Notes under the pieces: generated by a model
The model's input: the letters and a program-made list of their open reading frames with translations, nothing else
Database searches by the model: none
Told to the model about the DNA's origin: nothing
Shown here: piece by piece, positions 52,498 to 64,000 of the stretch
How positions within the stretch are numbered: position 1 is the first letter of the stretch
Layout: each line of letters starts with the position of its first letter
Made by a program: the position numbers and the translations under genes
Origin: Cordilura impudica
Taxonomy: Eukaryota > Arthropoda > Insecta > Diptera > Scathophagidae
Direction: 5' to 3'
DNA length: 64,000 nucleotides
Assembly (NCBI GenBank): GCA_963682025.1
Contig: OY821519.1
Span: 97,243,585-97,307,584, forward strand

Positions 52498-55288
52498 TTA
52501 TACCCTCAACTCCAGTGTGTAGAGGGTATATATAAGTTTGTCATTCCGTTTGTAATAATTGGAAAAAAATTTTGGACCCCATAAAATATATATATTTGTG
52601 ATCCTTATAACAACCGGAGTTGATATAGCGATGTCCGTCTGTCCGTCTATGGAAATCACGAAAAATATGATGTTTCTATATTGTTCTTGTTGTTATTCTA
52701 AATGTTGTGTTGTTGTCATAGCTGGACTTGTTGTTTTTGTGGTCGTTGTGGTAATAATATAATAAAAACTAACCCTTTGTACATTTTTTTATTAACTCTG
52801 GTAGAAAAATGTAAAAGTTTCCATTGTTTTGGCATCACTCTAAAAATTTGTTAGATCATTTCTGTTCTTACCACGAGCCTGCCTGCAAAATTTCAGATCG
52901 AATGGCTCACGGGAAATTGGTTAAAATGGATCCAAAATTTTTTCGACAAGCAAACACTACGAGTTAATGTAAAGGAAGTAAAAATTCACCAACATCTAAA
53001 GCAAATAATGCTAAAATACCTAGTTGTTAATAAAAAAAAAACAATGTAAATATAGCAAAAAAAAATTTTATGTATAAATTTATTTATAAATTTATATAAA
53101 CATATTAAATAATACAAATAATATACATATATTATATATGTATAGTAAGTATATCCATAACAACTGCATGTTAGAAAATTCTGCAATATTTTGTTGTGGG
53201 GAAAATACATTTCTTTTGCATTAACAGAGTGTCACTTCATTTTGCTCAGCGTGACTATGCCACAGTAGATGGCGCCACAATTTTTATTTGTTCTAATTAG
53301 CTTTGCAATAGTTATTTCTATTTTAACATGAATGTTAATATTTTCGACTGGATATCATACAGAACAATGTTAAAAGTATACACGGGCTGGTATTTTATTT
53401 CATACGTATTTTCATTATTCTTTTATAAATATGAACATAAGTTTGGCATGTTAACTTTTTGTTGTCTTTATAAAATAGGGTTACCGAGTTCATCAATGAG
53501 TTTTTTGCTTTCAAAACAGTTATATAGAATTATTATCCTGCTTTACCTACAAAATATCTGATTGCGATTACATCTAATTTTTAAAAATTGTTTATAATTA
53601 CTAAAGCATTATTATTCACATAAATACAAAATTGCCATTTTTAAATTTTCCATTCAAATTTAAGAAAATATCAATTCTAAAAACTGGAATTAAAAATTTC
53701 CAATTATAAATTACAATTAATTGAATTTCAGAACATCATATCAAAACGTCGGAAATTATAATTTTAAATTTAGAAGACATCAATTTCATCTTTGATATAT
53801 AAATTTTATTCGTTAAACACAAATTGAAATTCCAAAAAAAAAAAACACCAAATACCTGTGTTTACATTTAAAAAATTTTTATATTCAAAAAAAATATTGA
53901 CATTCAGGAGAAATTAATAGCTTTTCAGTACCGCGATTCAGGAACTTCTTTTAACGATAGTCGAATCGTTAAAAAAAGAAAATTGCAAAATTATCAGTAG
54001 AATTTTTAAACGATATTCGCTATTGTTAAAGTCAGCTCTTGTTGTTATCTAAACGACAAACATTTTTGTGTTGTTTATTCAATCGATAAAAACTTAAATT
54101 TTTAGGTTGAAATGTCGTCATACATAAATAAAAATCATAAAATAGTGAAAATATTTTGCTTTAATTAAAAAAACTTTTTTATATAAATAAAAAAATTAAA
54201 TAGCATATTCAATTCATTATTTCATTTTCAAATAAATACACAGAAATATTAGAAAAAAAAGAAATATTAAACATAAACATAAAATCATCCTGTCAAACAC
54301 GAAGTAATTTGTTTTTTTCTATTCTTCATTGTGTTTTTCGCTTATTTTGACAGAGATGCCACTCGTTTACAATTTAAATAAATAGAAAAATAGATTTGTC
54401 ACTGTCGTTAAGACGTATGTACTTAGTGAATCACTTAATCCTTATTGCAAACAACAATAGCTGTCGATATATTTTGCGAATGTCGGATCGTTGAAATTTA
54501 CAGAATCACACTACAGAAAACATTAATTTATTTTCTATGAATTTTAAAAAACATCAAATGATATTTAAGAATTGCGATCATGAAAACTGTTACATAAATA
54601 AACGCAATTTGATGAAAGTGCTATTTATATATAAATTTTCACAATTATTTTTGGATGAATATTTGAAGTTTTTCAGAAAATAAAGAGAACAAATTATTTT
54701 ATTTAAAATCTTTGGGAAATTTGGTTTTTTGCATTTGCATCCCTAATTTAATTATTTATTATTATAAATTTATTCTCTATGTTTTCCAAATATGGCAATA
54801 TTTTAATAAAAAAATTGAGAGAGTTTTTTTTTTGGTTATTATTTTGTTACTCCATCCGACCTATATGGCCGCAATGAAGAAATATTTGGCCAGTTAAAAG
54901 AAACTATACAACCATCTCCAATTAGCACGATTTAATGCATGTAGCCTCCCTACACAACCATTACCTTTGCAATGGAGGTTAGGGCGAGCTATTTAATTAG
55001 CAAAAACTAAATTAAACGAGAAGTTATGTCACATAACCGGAAACGCATGCATATAGGTATATAACCAAAATGCATGCCGATCAGCAACCACGATGACCAA
55101 AAAGCAAATACCGAAATAAATCCGAAATAATAGAAAAGACGAAAACCAACCCAAAGAATTTGCTGAAATAATTTGGTATTAAGTTTAACAAATTGTTTAT
55201 TTTTTCATTTACATTTATTATCAAGACTCAAACCGAGGTGGAGGGTACCAAAGATTCGGCACAGCCGAAGTTAACACTCTAACTTGTT
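52498..55288 (-). mobile_element. C-family element C3
   Basis: Left hairpin TATACCCTCAACTCCAGTG...GTAGAGGGTATA; right palindrome slightly mutated (ATTCGGCACAGCCGAAG). About 430 bp after the GTCCGTCTGTCCGTC tract is deleted (joined at ATCACGAAAAATATGATG, 52660). It retains the segment around 53110-53170 where the hAT sits in C1, here uninterrupted. Confidence 0.88.
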
Positions 55289-55373
55289 TTTTTTTTTGTT
55301 ATCGAAAAAAATTATAAAAAAAGTTTAAAAAATAATTCCACAAAAAAATGGCCAAGAAAAAATTATACTATCT

Positions 55374-55562
55374 TTGCGAAAAATCGCTCAAATCGTCAAC
55401 CTCGAAAATTCCCTTAGCGATTTTTTTGAAAACGTTGATATAGTACTATCAAATACAGCCCAGGTGTTGCATTCGCGAAATTCTCCAGAATTATCTTCCA
55501 GTGACTGTCCTCTATTTCCAAACCTAAAGGCGGTAAGAGACTTAGCTCCAACGATGAAATAA
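55374..55562 (+). pseudogene. Possible mariner transposase scrap
   Basis: LHSRNSPELSSSDCPLFPNL resembles the mariner block LxHPxYSPDLAPSDYxLFPxL. Upstream IVLSNTAQV could be the remains of HDNARPHTA. Short and without context. Confidence 0.4.
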
Positions 55563-55708
55563 TTACCCAAACAAATGCCTGTTCGGAAGACTTTGTGAAA
55601 TACTATTATTTGATAGGCTAATTGAGCTCGAAGACCCAGTAAGCTAAAATATAACAAAAATCCTAAAAAAGAGCCATCTTTTTATTCTAAAAGTCATAGA
55701 TTAATTGG

Positions 55709-56073
55709 TACTAGCAGATTCTAGCGTTCGAAATTCGAGTGCAATTTCTAGGCTACTTTATTTTTGAACTTAGCCAATACACAAACCAAAAACATTTATG
55801 GTCTATTATTATTGTGAATGAAGATAACAAACTCATTAACAAACACATTAACAAATTTAATAAAACACACATAGCATATGTATAATTTTATGTATGTGTT
55901 AGTAGCAACTTTAAATGCAATTTACTCAAAATAAAGGACAAAATTTAAAAATCTGTAAATCTGCAAAACGGCTAAAAAGAAATACCTTTAAAATAATATA
56001 CGTTTGGTCAAAATCGGGATAAAACGGTGGAACAAAACATCGGTCACAAGTAATCGCCTAGCCTATTAATATT
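55709..56073 (+). repeat. Repeat F, copy 2
   Basis: Same ends as copy 1 (TACTAGCAGATTCTAGCG ... ATCGCCTAGCCTATTAATA). Not followed by repeat E here, so F is an independent unit. Confidence 0.7.
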
Positions 56074-57116
56074 ATAGATATTGATATTTAGAATATTGAT
56101 TAAAAAATTCGGACATATTTTTGATGAAATAGCTACATATGTAGTTTTGTAATATATATAAATATATCTTTGAAAATCTCAATTAATTCTTTTTTCAAAC
56201 TCGTTCGAAAACTCAAGTCCACTTGAAAATTTATGGAGTAAGGGTGTTCGAAAAGTTTTGAATGCGGTTTTGTCAAACACTCAACAAGGCCACTTGTTAA
56301 AAACATTCAAAAATAAATTTATTTTGTAGCAGAGTGTTATTGAATATTTTCTGACTTTAAAACTAATTAATGAATATTATTTATTGGAATCTCTGTTAAT
56401 ACATTTAATCATCATTCAAAATAAAACCTAATACAAAATAAAAATATTTATATATGTACATAATAAAAAAAAACATTCAATTAATCTTGGTGGCTAAAGT
56501 TGATTAACTACTACTTAAAGAGTTCACAAAGTCAGCTTAATGTCTAAATGAATGAATAATTTAGTGCACACATGCCATATGCTGGGAGATAAGTCACGAA
56601 TTCTACACATCGGGAAATATCCAGTTCAGCCAATAGCCACAACACTTTCTAGTTAGATCTTGATATGTTGGATATTTGCAAGATATTACTAAATTAGTTT
56701 AGCTTTTACTCGAGTTACTAAATAAATATTTACTTTTCTACAAATTTTTTAATTTTTTTTTTCTTTTTTCTTATTTAGGTATTGTTTAAATCGTAGCAAT
56801 TTGCCGGCACCTTTGTACCTTTTGTAACTGATTAACAAATTTACCGGAAACAAAATTAATTAACAACAAGAATGTTGGACCCCTAATGATTCTGTATTGA
56901 CTTGCGGTATTTCGCTTTTAAAAAGATTAATATTTTTAAATTAAATATTTGTTTTAACCTAAACGAAATTATTATGTTCAATACGATTATAATTGATTTT
57001 CTAAAATCATTGATAGAATTTCTTTTAATACTCACGTGTGCTCTATAATTCACATTAACACAAATATACATTCTGTTTCTAAGAGATTTCGTGCAACTAT
57101 TAAATTAACTTTAAAG
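56074..57116. other. Intergenic, no gene seen
   Basis: AT-rich unique-looking sequence; no features supported. Confidence 0.35.
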
Positions 57117-57150
57117 CAGAGCTCTTCAAACTTTTTGGCTCGCGTACCAC
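57117..57150 (+). other. hAT-like terminal sequence, isolated
   Basis: CAGAGCTCTTCAAACTTTTT followed by GGCTCGCGTACCAC resembles the hAT end CAGxGGTTCTCAAACT...GCGTACCAC. No partner end was found. Confidence 0.3.
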
Positions 57151-57393
57151 AATATTAATGAACAAAAATTCGGGAACCACCAAACAAATTTTATTACAAA
57201 ATTTTTAAATATTTAATCCACTTTATTTCAAAATAAAAAACAAAAGGATTGAATTTGTCTATATTTGAAACTACAGAAAATATTTCACTTATACCCGCCT
57301 TTTATTAACCTATTGCTTCATAATCATTTCCTGAGACGATTAAGCGATGTCCGTCTGTCCGTCTTTGTATCCATGTAAAACTTGTACTATAGG

Positions 57394-59164
57394 CAAGGTT
57401 CAGGAAATACACACATCAAACATACAATGTTCTATTCTAAAGAAGCCAAAAAATATTTTTATTTTCATATCAATTATGTGTGTTTCTAAATTTTTTACGG
57501 TGCCGAACACAATCGTGATGTGTTTCGTTTTAATTTTTCGTTATGTACACGAACATGTTTCTATTACGTATTTTTTGTTTCGAACACACATAAACTACAC
57601 AGGTTCGAGTGTAGCTTTATTTTAAGTTCGTCTTTTTAACGTGTACTGCTAAAAAAACAGAACATGTTCCTGAACGCGTACATCTAAAAATTAAAACATT
57701 ATCCACTCGCGATCGAAAAAATCTGATACACCCCTATAATAACGACAACAATGGTTGCAACCAAATTTATTAAAAAAATCTAAAATAATTCAGTAACAGT
57801 TATAAAAAATCAAAAGACAATAATAGATAGTAATAAAATAGAAAACAGTGAAATTTTATATGCTGTTTATGAATTAATTTCGTTTTTTTTTATTATTTGT
57901 TATATTATTTTTATTATTATCTTTATAATTATTATTTTTATTTTTTTTATAACTGCTAATGAATTATTTTATATTTTTTTTAACAAATTTGGTTGAAACA
58001 ATTGTTGTCGCTTTTATAGGGGTGTATCAGAATGTTCCGATCGCGAGTGCATAATGTTTTAATTTTTAGATGCACGCGTTCAAAAACATGTTCTGTTTTT
58101 TTTAGCAGTACACGTGCAAGAACACGAACTTAAAATAAAGCTACACTCGAAACTGTGTGGTTTATGTGTTCGAAACAAAAATATGTGATAGAAACATGTT
58201 CGTGTACATCACGAAATATTAAAACGAAACACAGTCATTATTGTGTTCGGCACCGTACAAAATTTAGAAACACACATAATTGATATCACAATACAAGTAA
58301 GAAAATTATAGTCGGTCTAGACGGACTATATGATACCCTATACCATGCGTTTAGAGACCCTAACTCATAGGCCCAACTAACTGAAAATAAGCATAAACCA
58401 AATTTGAGTGGGATTTATATTAATTTTTTGGCTGCAGATATGAAAAAGTTCATATCGGATGCTATATCTTTATGGAGACTAGGCCCAAAAATGGGCCGAT
58501 CCTGACTATGTTTGGTAAAGTCTCTTGTATTTTGCAAAAATATATACAAACAAAATTTAAGAACAATCTGTGCAATATTTTTGTTTTTTGATAGATTTAA
58601 GTGAAGATCGGAAAGCAGCTCTATATGGTGCCTATGAATAAGAGTTGTCCCATAGGGATCATTTTTGGACTACTCATTAATGGATGTAATAAATGCATGT
58701 AAACCCAATTTAAGTAAGATCTATACGACAATTTGGATCTTATGGAAATTTATGTCGATTTCATAGGGGTCATTTGTATGGGGGCTAGGTCTGAACATGG
58801 ACCGATTCTCACCAATTTCAACAGCGTTCTTCCTATGGCCGATAAAAGCTCATATACCAAATTTCATCAAAATATATTCATATTTGCGACTTGCAGTTTG
58901 ATTACAAGGTTTACATGGACACACAGACGGACGGACGGACGGACATCGTTAAATCGAATGAGTAAGTGATTCTGATTCGATCGGTATAATTAAAGATGGG
59001 TCTAGGTCAAATATTTTTGTAGTTACAAACAGCAGCACAAAGTCATTATACCCAAACCACATAGTGGTATAGCGTATAAAAATATGTGTTTGTTGGTCTG
59101 AGCTATGTTTGTATACATATATGTACGAGTTTTTTATTCAGTGTGTGTTTTTTTCTGAACTTTG
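57394..59164. mobile_element. Foldback element D3, itself split by a DINE
   Basis: Ends CAAGGTTCAG and CTGAACTTTG. The flanking octamers ACTATAGG and ATTACAGG each differ by one base from ACTACAGG in intact DINEs. The arms (57394-57840 and 57850-58291 plus 59083-59164) are long inverted copies, including CATTATCCACTCGCGATCG / CGATCGCGAGTGCATAATG and a longer central block absent from D1. DINE 58292-59082 interrupts the right arm. Confidence 0.75.
58292..59082 (+). mobile_element. DINE-like element (family A), inside foldback D3
   Basis: Starts TACAAGTAAGAAAATTATAG with a one-base-changed palindrome (GTCGGTCTAGACGGAC), GACG tract at 58923-58945, hairpin end CCACATAGTGGTATAGCG. The host sequence continues on both sides as D right arm. 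Confidence 0.92.
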
Positions 59165-59177
59165 ATTACAGGTCGCA

Positions 59178-59178
59178 A

Positions 59179-59210
<32 letters not shown>

Positions 59211-59215
59211 TGACG
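59178..59215. repeat. AT dinucleotide microsatellite
   Basis: (AT)n with one TTTA interruption, inside the old DINE copy where other copies read AAATATGAATATATTTTGA. Confidence 0.9.
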
Positions 59216-59784
59216 AAATTTGATATATATAAGCTCCTATCGGGCATTAAACGAACACTATTGAAATTGGTGCATGTTCAGACCCAGTCCCCGTACATGT
59301 GACCCTTATGAGATCGACTTAAATTGCCATAACACTCAAATTATCAAACATATCTCGGTCAAATTCTGTTTGGCTGTATTAATTACATCCATTAATAAGT
59401 AGTCCAAAAGTAAACCCTCGAGGACTATTCTTAGCCATAGCCCCCCATAAAAGGCTGCTACCCAATCTTCATTTAATCCTATCAGATACGTAAATATTGC
59501 ACAGATTTTACTCAAATTTTATATGTTTTTGCTAGAAATAAGTGACTTTACCTAACACGGTCAGGATCGGTCCATTTTTCGACCGAGTCTCCATATAGAC
59601 ATAGCATCCGATATGAACATTTTCAGATCTGCAGACAAAAGAAAATTTAAAAATTTTCAGATGTATTGTCTCTCAGAAATTATTAGTTATATTTCAGAAT
59701 TATAAATTGTACATCAGAAATTATTCTATTATCAATAACCGGGCAACTGGTTTTCGAAAAATTTCGAAATATAGACCAATTTTT

Positions 59785-60583
59785 TTATACCCAATACCAC
59801 TATGTGGTTTGGGTATAATGACTTTGTGCTGCTCTTTGTAACTACCAAAAATATTTGACCTAAATCCATCTTTTATTATACTGATCGTATCAAAATCACT
59901 ATCTGATTCGATATAACGATGTCCGTCCGTCCGTCCGTCTGTGTGTCCATGTAAAGCTTGTAATCAAACTACAGGTCGCAAATATGAATATATTTTGATG
60001 AAATTTGGTATGTAAGCTTTCATCGGCCAGAGGATGAACCCTATTGAAATTGGTGGAAGTCGGTCCATGTTCAGACCTAGCCCCCATATAAATAACCCCT
60101 ATGAAATCGACATAAATTGCCATAAGATCCAAATTATCATGTAAATATTGGTTAAATTGGGTTTGTATGAATTTATTACATCCATTAATTAGTAGTCCAA
60201 AAATGATCCCTATTGGACAAATCCTAGTGAGAGGCCCCATATAGAGCTGCTTCCCGATCTTCACTTAAATCTATCAAAAAACAAAAATATTGCACTTATT
60301 CTTTTCAAATTTTATTTGTATATATTTTGGCAAAATACAAGAGACTTCACCAAACATGGCCAGGAGCGGTCCATTTTTGGGCCTAGTTCCCATATAGATA
60401 TAGCATCCGATATGAACTTTTTCATATCTGCAACCAAAAAAATTTATAAAAATCCCACTCAAATTTGGTTTATGATTATTTTCTATGTCGAATTAATTGG
60501 ACCGAAGAGATAGGGTCTCTAAACGCATGGTATAGGGTATCGTAAAGTCGGTCTAGACCGACTATAATTTTCCTACTTGTTTT
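59785..60583 (-). mobile_element. DINE-like element (family A), full length
   Basis: Left hairpin TATACCCAATACCACTATG/TGGTTTGGGTATA, GTCCGTCCGTCCGTCTGTG tract at 59922, right palindrome GTCGGTCTAGACCGAC and ATTTTCCTACTTGTTTTT. It encloses the longest DINE open frame (121 aa, minus), judged incidental. Confidence 0.92.
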
Positions 60584-61309
60584 TAATTGCAACGGTTATA
60601 AAACCCGTTATTGATAAAAGGCCGAATAAACGCTACAGATTCTGATAACTCTATTCTCCCATCCAAACCTACTTCTGGCTAAACAAAGTTTTTTGCTGGG
60701 AAATAAAACAAAACGCTTAAAATCATAGAAAATTCAATTAAAATCACAACTAAAAATATCAGTCAAACGAACAAATGTGTCTCTAAAATTAGCCATCATA
60801 AACCACAAGGTTTTTTTATCTTTTGGCACATGATTTTTATTATAGAAAAGTACAAATAATGCGAACACGTCTATACTATTTGCTATAACATACTTTTATT
60901 GGATAATGATATAAATAATTTCGCATTTTATTATTCAAACATTAACAATAACTTAAATATCTTAGACATTCATGCATTTTCTAACGAAAACGTTGCATAG
61001 CTACTATACAAAAAAAATGTTTTAGAAACTATTAATTTTTCTACACAATTCAGACAATTCTCTTAAAACGTAAACATACTTTTTCTTCGACTCATAGAAT
61101 ATTTCAATAAAAATTTTCATCTCTGATTTGAATTTTTTTTTATTCTTCAAATATCTAAATATTTTAAAATCGAAGTATTTAACTATATATTTTTCCATCA
61201 AAAAATTTCAAATGATTTAATTTTCTTTTCAGAATCGGCGAATATTTATATATAAAATATTTCTCAAAGTCTGGTAATTGTTATCTTTGAAAGTAAAATT
61301 TTTTCTGTA
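60584..61309. other. Intergenic, no gene seen
   Basis: AT-rich; no features supported. Confidence 0.35.
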
Positions 61310-61712
61310 CCTAAAAGTGTTTCCGAAACCGAGAATTTTTTACACAAAAAATTTCTCATAATTTGGGTATCTTTTGTACAAAAACAGTCCAAGAATTTGT
61401 GAATTTTTATATAAAAAATTCTCAGAAATTCTCTATACAAAAATTGCTTTTTCTAAACAAGAAATGTTCCTGAGAATTTTTATATGCAAAATTTTAAATT
61501 TTTGTAATTTATCTATACAAAAATGTCTCAGATTCTGAGAATTTTTCTATACAAAAAATGTCTCTGAGTTTTCCTATACAAAAAATGTCTCAGATTCTGA
61601 GAATATAGTCAATAAAAAATGTCTCAGATTCTGAGATTCTTTCTATTCAAAAAAGTTTCAGATTCTGGGAATTTTTTATAAAAAAAATTTTTTAAAGTCG
61701 CAGAGTTTTTAT
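61310..61712 (+). repeat. Minisatellite, unit about 33 bp (GTCTCAGATTCTGAGAATTT)
   Basis: Units of the type TATACAAAAAATGTCTCAGA plus TTCTGAGAATTTTTC, clearest at 61495-61665 and degenerate to the left. Each unit has a small palindrome, CTCAGATTCTGAG. Foldback D2 begins at the right edge. Confidence 0.8.
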
Positions 61713-62255
61713 CAGAGTTCAGAAAAAAAACACACTGAATAAAAAACTCGTACATATATGTAAACAAACATAACTTAGACCAACACACACATATTTTTAT
61801 TTTCATACCAATTATGTTTGTTTTTAAATTTTCTTCGGTGCCCAACACAACCATGACTGTGTTCGTTTTAATATTTCGTTATTTACACGAACATTTTTGT
61901 ATCACATACTTTTTGTTTCAATCACACATAAAGCACACATTTTTGAGTGTTGCTTTATTTGAAGTTCATGTTCTGGTACGTGTACTGAAAAAAAACACAG
62001 AACATGTACAATAAACAGGTTCGAGTTCAGTTATATTTTAAGTCGTGTTGTGGCTCGTGTAGTAAGAAAAAACAGAACATGTACAATAAACAGGTTCGAG
62101 TTCAGTTATATTTTAAGTCGTGTTTAAAATATAACTGAACTCGAACCTGTTTATTGTACATGTTCTGTTTTTTCTCACTACACGAGCCACAACACGACTT
62201 AAAATATAACTGAACTCGAACCTGTTTATTGTACATGAAACAAAAAGTAATGTGG
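61713..62255. mobile_element. Foldback element D2, right arm deleted
   Basis: Left end CAGAGTTCAGAAAAAAAACA and left arm nearly identical to D1. The right arm jumps from GTTTATTGTACATG to AAACAAAAAGTAATGTG (62236), losing about 125 bp, and then fades. The central inverted blocks (ACAGAACATGTACAATAAAC and its complement) are complete. Confidence 0.75.
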
Positions 62256-62309
62256 AATTGAGCCCATTTTGGCTCTTAGTGTTTGCCTACTGTTGTTATA
62301 ATGTTGTGT

Positions 62310-62830
62310 GCCGTATCCTGATGCTTGTAACTTCCAAAAATATTTTACCTATCTTTTATTATACCGATCGACTCAGAATCACTTTCAGAAACGATAAATG
62401 ATCCGTCCATCTGTCGGCCTGTTCATCCATCCGTCCGTCTGTGTGTCCATGTAGATCTTGTAATCAAACTAAAGGTAGCAATTATGAAGATATTTTGATA
62501 AAATTTATTATATAAGCTTTTGTGGATCATAGAGCGAACGCCATTGAAATTTGTGGAAATCCGCGCATGTTCAGACTCAGCACTCATACAAATAACCCCC
62601 CATCAGATCGACTACAACCGTCATGTGATCCAGATTATCATATATCATTAAATTTTGTTGTATGTATGTCAATTATATCCACTAATCAGTAGTCAAAAAA
62701 TAAACTCTGTTGGACTATTTTTCGTTATGGTTCCCTAAACCTATCAAGAAACAAAAATTGTATAAATTTTTCTTAAATTTGATTTGTATGTGTTTTTGAA
62801 AAGAGGCAGTTATTTTACTAAATATGGTCT
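62310..62830 (-). mobile_element. DINE-like (family A) fragment, diverged
   Basis: CCAAAAATATTTTACC, TTTTATTATACCGATCGAC, GTCCATCTGTCGGCC...GTCCGTCTGTGTGTCC and later blocks occur in order to AAATATGGTCTCGATC. Both ends are missing. Confidence 0.75.
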
Positions 62831-64000
62831 CGATCATATTTATTTATTAATCAATGTAAAATCTTGATGCTACCATTTAAAGGGTTAAGCATAGATCGTT
62901 GTTCTGAATATTTTTTTTTCTGTATTTCAATATATTAAAAAAAATAATAATAATAAATAAACAATCGGAATTTTTCAATAAAGCTTCTTAATTACAACTG
63001 TTTATCTGTTTTTAGAACAGAAAATACTGCGTATTATATTTCCAAAATCAACAATCAAACACATAACAATCTTTTACTAATACTAGTCTTATCTTTAAAA
63101 TAAATATGTTTCGTAACAACCTAATAATAATAATAATAATATTAAACTAATACTCTAATTATTGTCTGTCTCCATATTTCTATGTCTGTCTGTCCGTCTG
63201 AATTTCCGTAAAAAAAAAAACGTAATTCAATGCGAACATTTATTTGATGTATTAACGCGTATATACCCATATACATATTTACCTCTTGTCTTTGTTGTAC
63301 GTAAGAATTACATTAATAAATGTCTATAAATTAGACTTTATACCATAAATACCACATAATGCTAGACATAAGGGTGGCACAAATTTAGAAAATTTAAGAA
63401 AAAAAAAAAGTTCTTAATACTTAACAAATAATACTTAGTACTAACCCAACAACAGAAATTTAAATAAATATTTTTAAATATTTCCGTTCGACACACAATA
63501 TTAAAGATCGAGAATCCAAAGTCGAAAAAATAGGAAACATACTTATGTATGTTTCAATATTTATAAATATGTGAAAATATTTTTTTTTTTTTTTTGTATA
63601 AATTAAACCAATATTTCATTTAAGGAAAACAAAAGAATTACATTTAATTAACATTAAACTTGAAAATATTCTACGTGATGTAATATCAATACTAAATCGT
63701 AGTCATATCACTTAATATATAGTTAGCGATAGTTTTTGTGCTTTTGTTAATGGTATCTTGTTAATACTTACGTTTGAATGGGGGCATTTAACTAAACGAC
63801 GTAATTTATTGAATTGCTTCATCACTTTATTCCACATTTGTTAGATTCTATGCTAAATATTGGATAAAGGCGAAGCTAAATTCGTATTTTGTGAATAGGG
63901 TGTTTTTCCTAGCCTCAAACTTGATTTGGTCAACTTTAAATCTGCCAATTCTAACTCGAATATTACTAACATCTGAGAAAAATTTCTACTAACAAATTTT
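62831..64000. other. Intergenic, no gene seen
   Basis: AT-rich, with (AAT)n at 63124-63143, a TGTCTGTCTGTCCGTCTG microsatellite at 63183-63200 and a T-run near 63580. No coding evidence. Confidence 0.4.

Larger units (their letters stand above)
57299..59641 (-). mobile_element. DINE-like element (family A), old copy split by foldback D3
   Basis: The left piece (57299-57393) carries GCGATGTCCGTCTGTCCGTC and ATCCATGTAAAACTTGTA. The right piece (59165-59641) resumes at ATTACAGGTCGCAAATAT and continues in family order to GATATGAACATTTTCAGATC. In intact copies these parts are contiguous (CTTGTAATCAAACTACAGGT). The 5' palindrome is missing. Confidence 0.75.

Noticed and set aside
59899..60264. 121-aa minus frame in a DINE, with similar frames in other family A copies (YVDFIGVICMGARSEHGPIL)
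   Set aside because: The frame recurs because the copies are similar DNA. It is open only in some copies, lacks any domain, and lies in a non-autonomous element spanning the GTCC microsatellite.

Overview
The window is eukaryotic, very AT-rich and gene-poor. It looks like heterochromatin or TE-dense intergenic DNA of a higher (schizophoran, probably calyptrate-like) fly. The grounds are the many short elements with GTCY/GACG microsatellites built like Drosophila INE-1/DINE-1, an arthropod-type promoter (TATA box plus TCAGT initiator), and a typical insect mix of hAT, Transib, mariner/Tc1, Tigger and MULE remnants. I cannot name the species. There are no operons, ribosome-binding sites, rRNAs, CRISPR arrays or viral genes.

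Only one intact host-type gene is supported: a two-exon, 83-aa secreted Gly/Ala/Gln-rich peptide on the minus strand (2435-2931), with TATA box, initiator, GT-AG intron and poly(A) signal. A disrupted CCT8 (TCP-1 theta) retrocopy lies at 48.0-49.1 kb. Two unnamed families of widespread arthropod proteins (probably transposon-derived) appear as broken copies at 5.9-7.1, 21.5-22.1 and 50.2-50.8 kb. All other coding sequence is decayed transposase.

Layout: 0-0.7 kb Transib (RAG1-like) transposase 3' part; 0.8-1.6 kb tRNA-like repeat and DINE fragment; 2.4-3.1 kb secreted-peptide gene; 3.2-3.9 kb DINE; 4.8-5.3 kb A-rich simple sequence; 5.9-7.1 kb TE-like pseudogene; 8.1 kb second tRNA-like repeat; 9.3-10.05 kb inverted-repeat element; 10.15-11.3 kb two DINEs; 11.8-15.0 kb a larger Transib copy; 17.2-17.6 kb Harbinger-like MITE; 18.9-20.5 kb repeats F and E with a foldback element (D1); 20.8-21.4 kb DINE; 22.1-28.0 kb a long C-family element split by a 2.7-kb hAT; 28-30 kb repeats and Tc1; 32.4-36.9 kb a minisatellite interrupted by two DINEs; 37-39.6 kb DINEs and mariner; 40.2-42.8 kb mariner pieces around a MULE foldback; 43.1-45.7 kb second C copy; 46.1-47.4 kb Tigger; 47.8 kb SINE; 49.1-49.9 kb DINE; 51.4-52.3 kb Tc1/mariner-type pseudogene; 52.5-55.3 kb third C copy; 57.3-59.6 kb a three-level nested insertion; 59.8-62.8 kb DINE, minisatellite, foldback and DINE fragment; the last kilobase is featureless.

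The most informative structure is the insertion history. Several insertions can be proven inside the window because target duplications and empty paralogous sites are both present (hAT into C1; foldback D1 into repeat E). The DINE family (about 0.8 kb) and the C family (about 2.6-3.2 kb) share end architecture: an ACAAGTAAGA start, a perfect palindrome, then GATACCCT, and a hairpin at the far end. They therefore look like two branches of one Helentron/DINE-like lineage.
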